A DNA stretch of 6,819 bases from Thiotrichaceae bacterium. Its GTDB lineage: Bacteria > Pseudomonadota > Gammaproteobacteria > Thiotrichales > Thiotrichaceae. The translations under genes and the position numbers were made by a program. The stretch lies in assembly GCA_015494435.1 (NCBI GenBank), contig WGBH01000532.1, positions 1 through 6,819 of the forward strand, in the 5' to 3' direction. This document shows, in pieces, positions 5,995 through 6,819 of this stretch. The notes beneath the pieces are model-generated. The model had not been told where the DNA came from, did no database searches, and saw only the letters and a list, made by a program, of their open reading frames with translations. The first letter of the stretch is position 1, and each line of letters opens with the position of its first letter.

Positions 5995-6390
5995 TTATTT
6001 CTCAGAAATAGCAGAGAATATAGGGCAACCTGTATATTTAGAATTTGAGTCACATGCTTCTATCAACTGTTCTAATGTTCTTGATATTGATTCTAAATCG
6101 TTTATCTTGTTTTTCACCTTTAGCAGTTTCAGTGTGGCAATTTTTTTCGTTTCTTTACAACCTTTGTTCCCTATCAACATAATGTCTGATATTTCATTGA
6201 GACTAAAGCCTAGTTTTTTTGCACGTTTAATAAAAGAAAGCTTTTTAAAAATTTCATCATCATAAATTCTATAACCTGACTCTGGTTTTTCAGGTTGCGT
6301 GATAAGTCCTATACGTTCGTAATAACGTATTGTTTCTACGCCAATTCCAATTTCTTTTGCAATGATACTAATGGTTAATTTTTTGCTCAT
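5995..6390 (-). CDS. merR: Mercury-responsive activator/repressor MerR
   Basis: Dimeric MerR-family regulator, 131 residues (Tn501 MerR has 144). The N-terminal winged helix-turn-helix is clear: ISIIAKEIGIGVETIRYYERIGLI (7-30, family signature ETIRYYERIGL) and the wing SGYRIY (38-43). RAKKLGFSLNEISDIM (56-71) and the long dimerisation helix (about 79-112) follow. Mercury ligands are C78, C113 and C122; the spacings of 35 and 9 residues are exactly those of C82, C117 and C126 in Tn501 MerR, in the same contexts (EACD, TGCP), so specificity for Hg(II) rather than Zn, Pb or Cu is well supported. The gene is upstream of and codirectional with merC, 78 bases away, unlike the divergent merR of Tn501/Tn21. 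No strong ribosome binding site is seen before ATG 6390. Confidence 0.94.
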   Translation of the reverse strand: MSKKLTISIIAKEIGIGVETIRYYERIGLITQPEKPESGYRIYDDEIFKKLSFIKRAKKLGFSLNEISDIMLIGNKGCKETKKIATLKLLKVKNKINDLESISRTLEQLIEACDSNSKYTGCPIFSAISEK

Positions 6391-6428
6391 ATTTAGAATA
6401 TTGTTTTTTTAGGAAGTTTCAAATAATG

Positions 6429-6434
6429 ATTATA
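6429..6434 (-). promoter_or_regulatory. Probable -10 box of the merR promoter
   Basis: A perfect TATAAT on the - strand, about 38 bases upstream of the merR start. The hexamer 17 bases further up is TCAAAA, a poor -35. No copy of the CCGTAC dyad is nearby, so merR expression is not obviously controlled by MerR itself. Confidence 0.45.
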
Positions 6435-6575
6435 CCCATATTGCGCTGATTTTTTGATTCTGATTGGAGTATCTCAAAAGACGCATAGTTGCTCTATGCA
6501 ACGATTGCGATGATTCAAACAGGGACAAAAGGGCAAGTAAGATTGGTAAAATCATTGCTTGGAACCTCTTTACCT

Positions 6576-6615
6576 AACGAGATTTTATTAGCTCGTTCCT
6601 AAATTTATTTGGGAA
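6576..6615. repeat. REP-like double hairpin
   Basis: Two adjoining palindromes: AACGAG (6576-6581) with CTCGTT (6592-6597) around a 10-base loop, and TTCCTAAA (6596-6603) with TTTGGGAA (6608-6615), one G-T pair, around TTTA. The CTCGTTCC...GGGAATG wording resembles repetitive extragenic palindromes that I recall from several environmental gammaproteobacterial genomes, but I cannot check copy number. Neither stem is followed by a T-run, so a terminator is less likely. Confidence 0.45.
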
Positions 6616-6734
6616 TGTAGTTTGAGTAATTTATTCCTCGTATAAAACCACAAACCACAGTAAGACCTGAGCATTGCTTGTATTCCAGAGCAGCAATTCC
6701 CGCTGGCGTGTAAGTAACTGATTTTAAATTCGCT

Positions 6735-6757
6735 GGACAGGTTTTGTAAACCCGTCC
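6735..6757. repeat. Strong 10-bp hairpin
   Basis: GGACAGGTTT (6735-6744) and AAACCCGTCC (6748-6757) pair with one mismatch around a TGT loop. CGTGT (6707-6711) and ACACG (6758-6762) form possible outer arms. A second small stem, CGTTTA-GCT-TAAACG, follows at 6761-6775. If a leftward gene ends at 6769, these could help end its transcript, although no U-run follows. Confidence 0.5.
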
Positions 6758-6768
6758 ACACGTTTAGC

Positions 6769-6819
6769 TTAAACGCAATAAAGCCTCACAGTTTCCTGCA
6801 AAGCTGCTTTAAAACGTTC
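6769..6819 (-). CDS. Possible 3' end of a gene entering from the right (partial)
   Basis: On the - strand one frame stays open from the window edge for 16 codons (ERFKAALQETVRLYCV) to a TAA at 6769-6771; the other two frames close quickly. The stop falls within a small palindrome and is followed by a strong hairpin at 6735-6757, as at a gene end. The stretch is far too short to identify a product, and an open frame of this length can occur by chance. Confidence 0.2.
   Translation of the reverse strand, partial: ERFKAALQETVRLYCV

Larger units (their letters stand above)
6435..6819. other. Gene-poor right end with several hairpins
   Basis: About 385 bases with no complete gene. It holds a 6-bp perfect hairpin at 6483-6499 (GCATAG, loop TTGCT, CTATGC), a REP-like double hairpin at 6576-6615, a loose stem ATTGCT/AGCAAT (6673-6678 with 6692-6697), a long stem at 6735-6757 and a short one at 6761-6775. 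CGCTGG is repeated at 6701-6706 and 6731-6736. The density of palindromes suggests intergenic repeat elements rather than coding DNA. Confidence 0.5.

Noticed and set aside
6712..6768. Possible attC of about 57 bp ending in GTTTAGC
   Set aside because: Only the central stem pairs; the outer boxes do not match the consensus and lack the symmetric spacers.
1..6819. CRISPR array, tRNA or rRNA genes, or an insertion sequence
   Set aside because: No regularly spaced repeats, cloverleaf-like segments, transposase or rRNA sequence were seen by reading both strands.

Overview
The window looks like chromosomal DNA from an AT-rich gammaproteobacterium. GshA, CoaE, HemW and a short LepB are all of the proteobacterial type, the mercury operator has the arrangement known from gamma- and betaproteobacterial mer operons, and the left end carries an integron cassette of the sedentary-chromosomal-integron kind. 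I cannot name a genus. The window joins housekeeping genes to two accessory modules, one on each side.

Left (1-976): a toxin-antitoxin pair of the TumE/TumA type on the + strand (174-473 and 475-846, one base apart). It is followed 12 bases later by a 118-bp imperfect palindrome (859-976) with the architecture of an integron attC site. Gene pair then attC in the same direction is a normal gene cassette, so the pair is probably a mobile cassette and may be the last one of an array lying to the left. A second, different inverted repeat lies at 15-115. No integrase gene is visible. Bases 977-1143 hold no convincing gene, only a small perfect tandem repeat.

Centre (1144-5267): core genes. gshA (TTG start) followed by lepB run leftward, 44 bases apart. 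coaE runs rightward from the gshA-coaE divergent region. hemW runs leftward and overlaps the 3' end of coaE by 15 bases, tail to tail. These cover glutathione synthesis, signal-peptide cleavage, the last step of CoA synthesis and heme trafficking.

Right (5286-6390): a compact mercury locus on the - strand: merR, a textbook MerR-type operator/promoter, merC (inner-membrane Hg(II) transporter) and a 72-residue, 11-cysteine protein with the GDCCVxC motif. MerR has its three mercury-binding cysteines at exactly the Tn501 spacing. The operon ends only 18 bases before hemW. There is no merA, merT or merP in the window, and merR is codirectional with merC rather than divergent. The predicted circuit is Hg(II) binding MerR, activation of the merC promoter, and production of MerC plus the cysteine-rich protein, possibly with read-through into hemW.

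The right end (6391-6819) has the likely merR promoter, several hairpins including a REP-like double hairpin, and perhaps the last 16 codons of a gene entering from the right.
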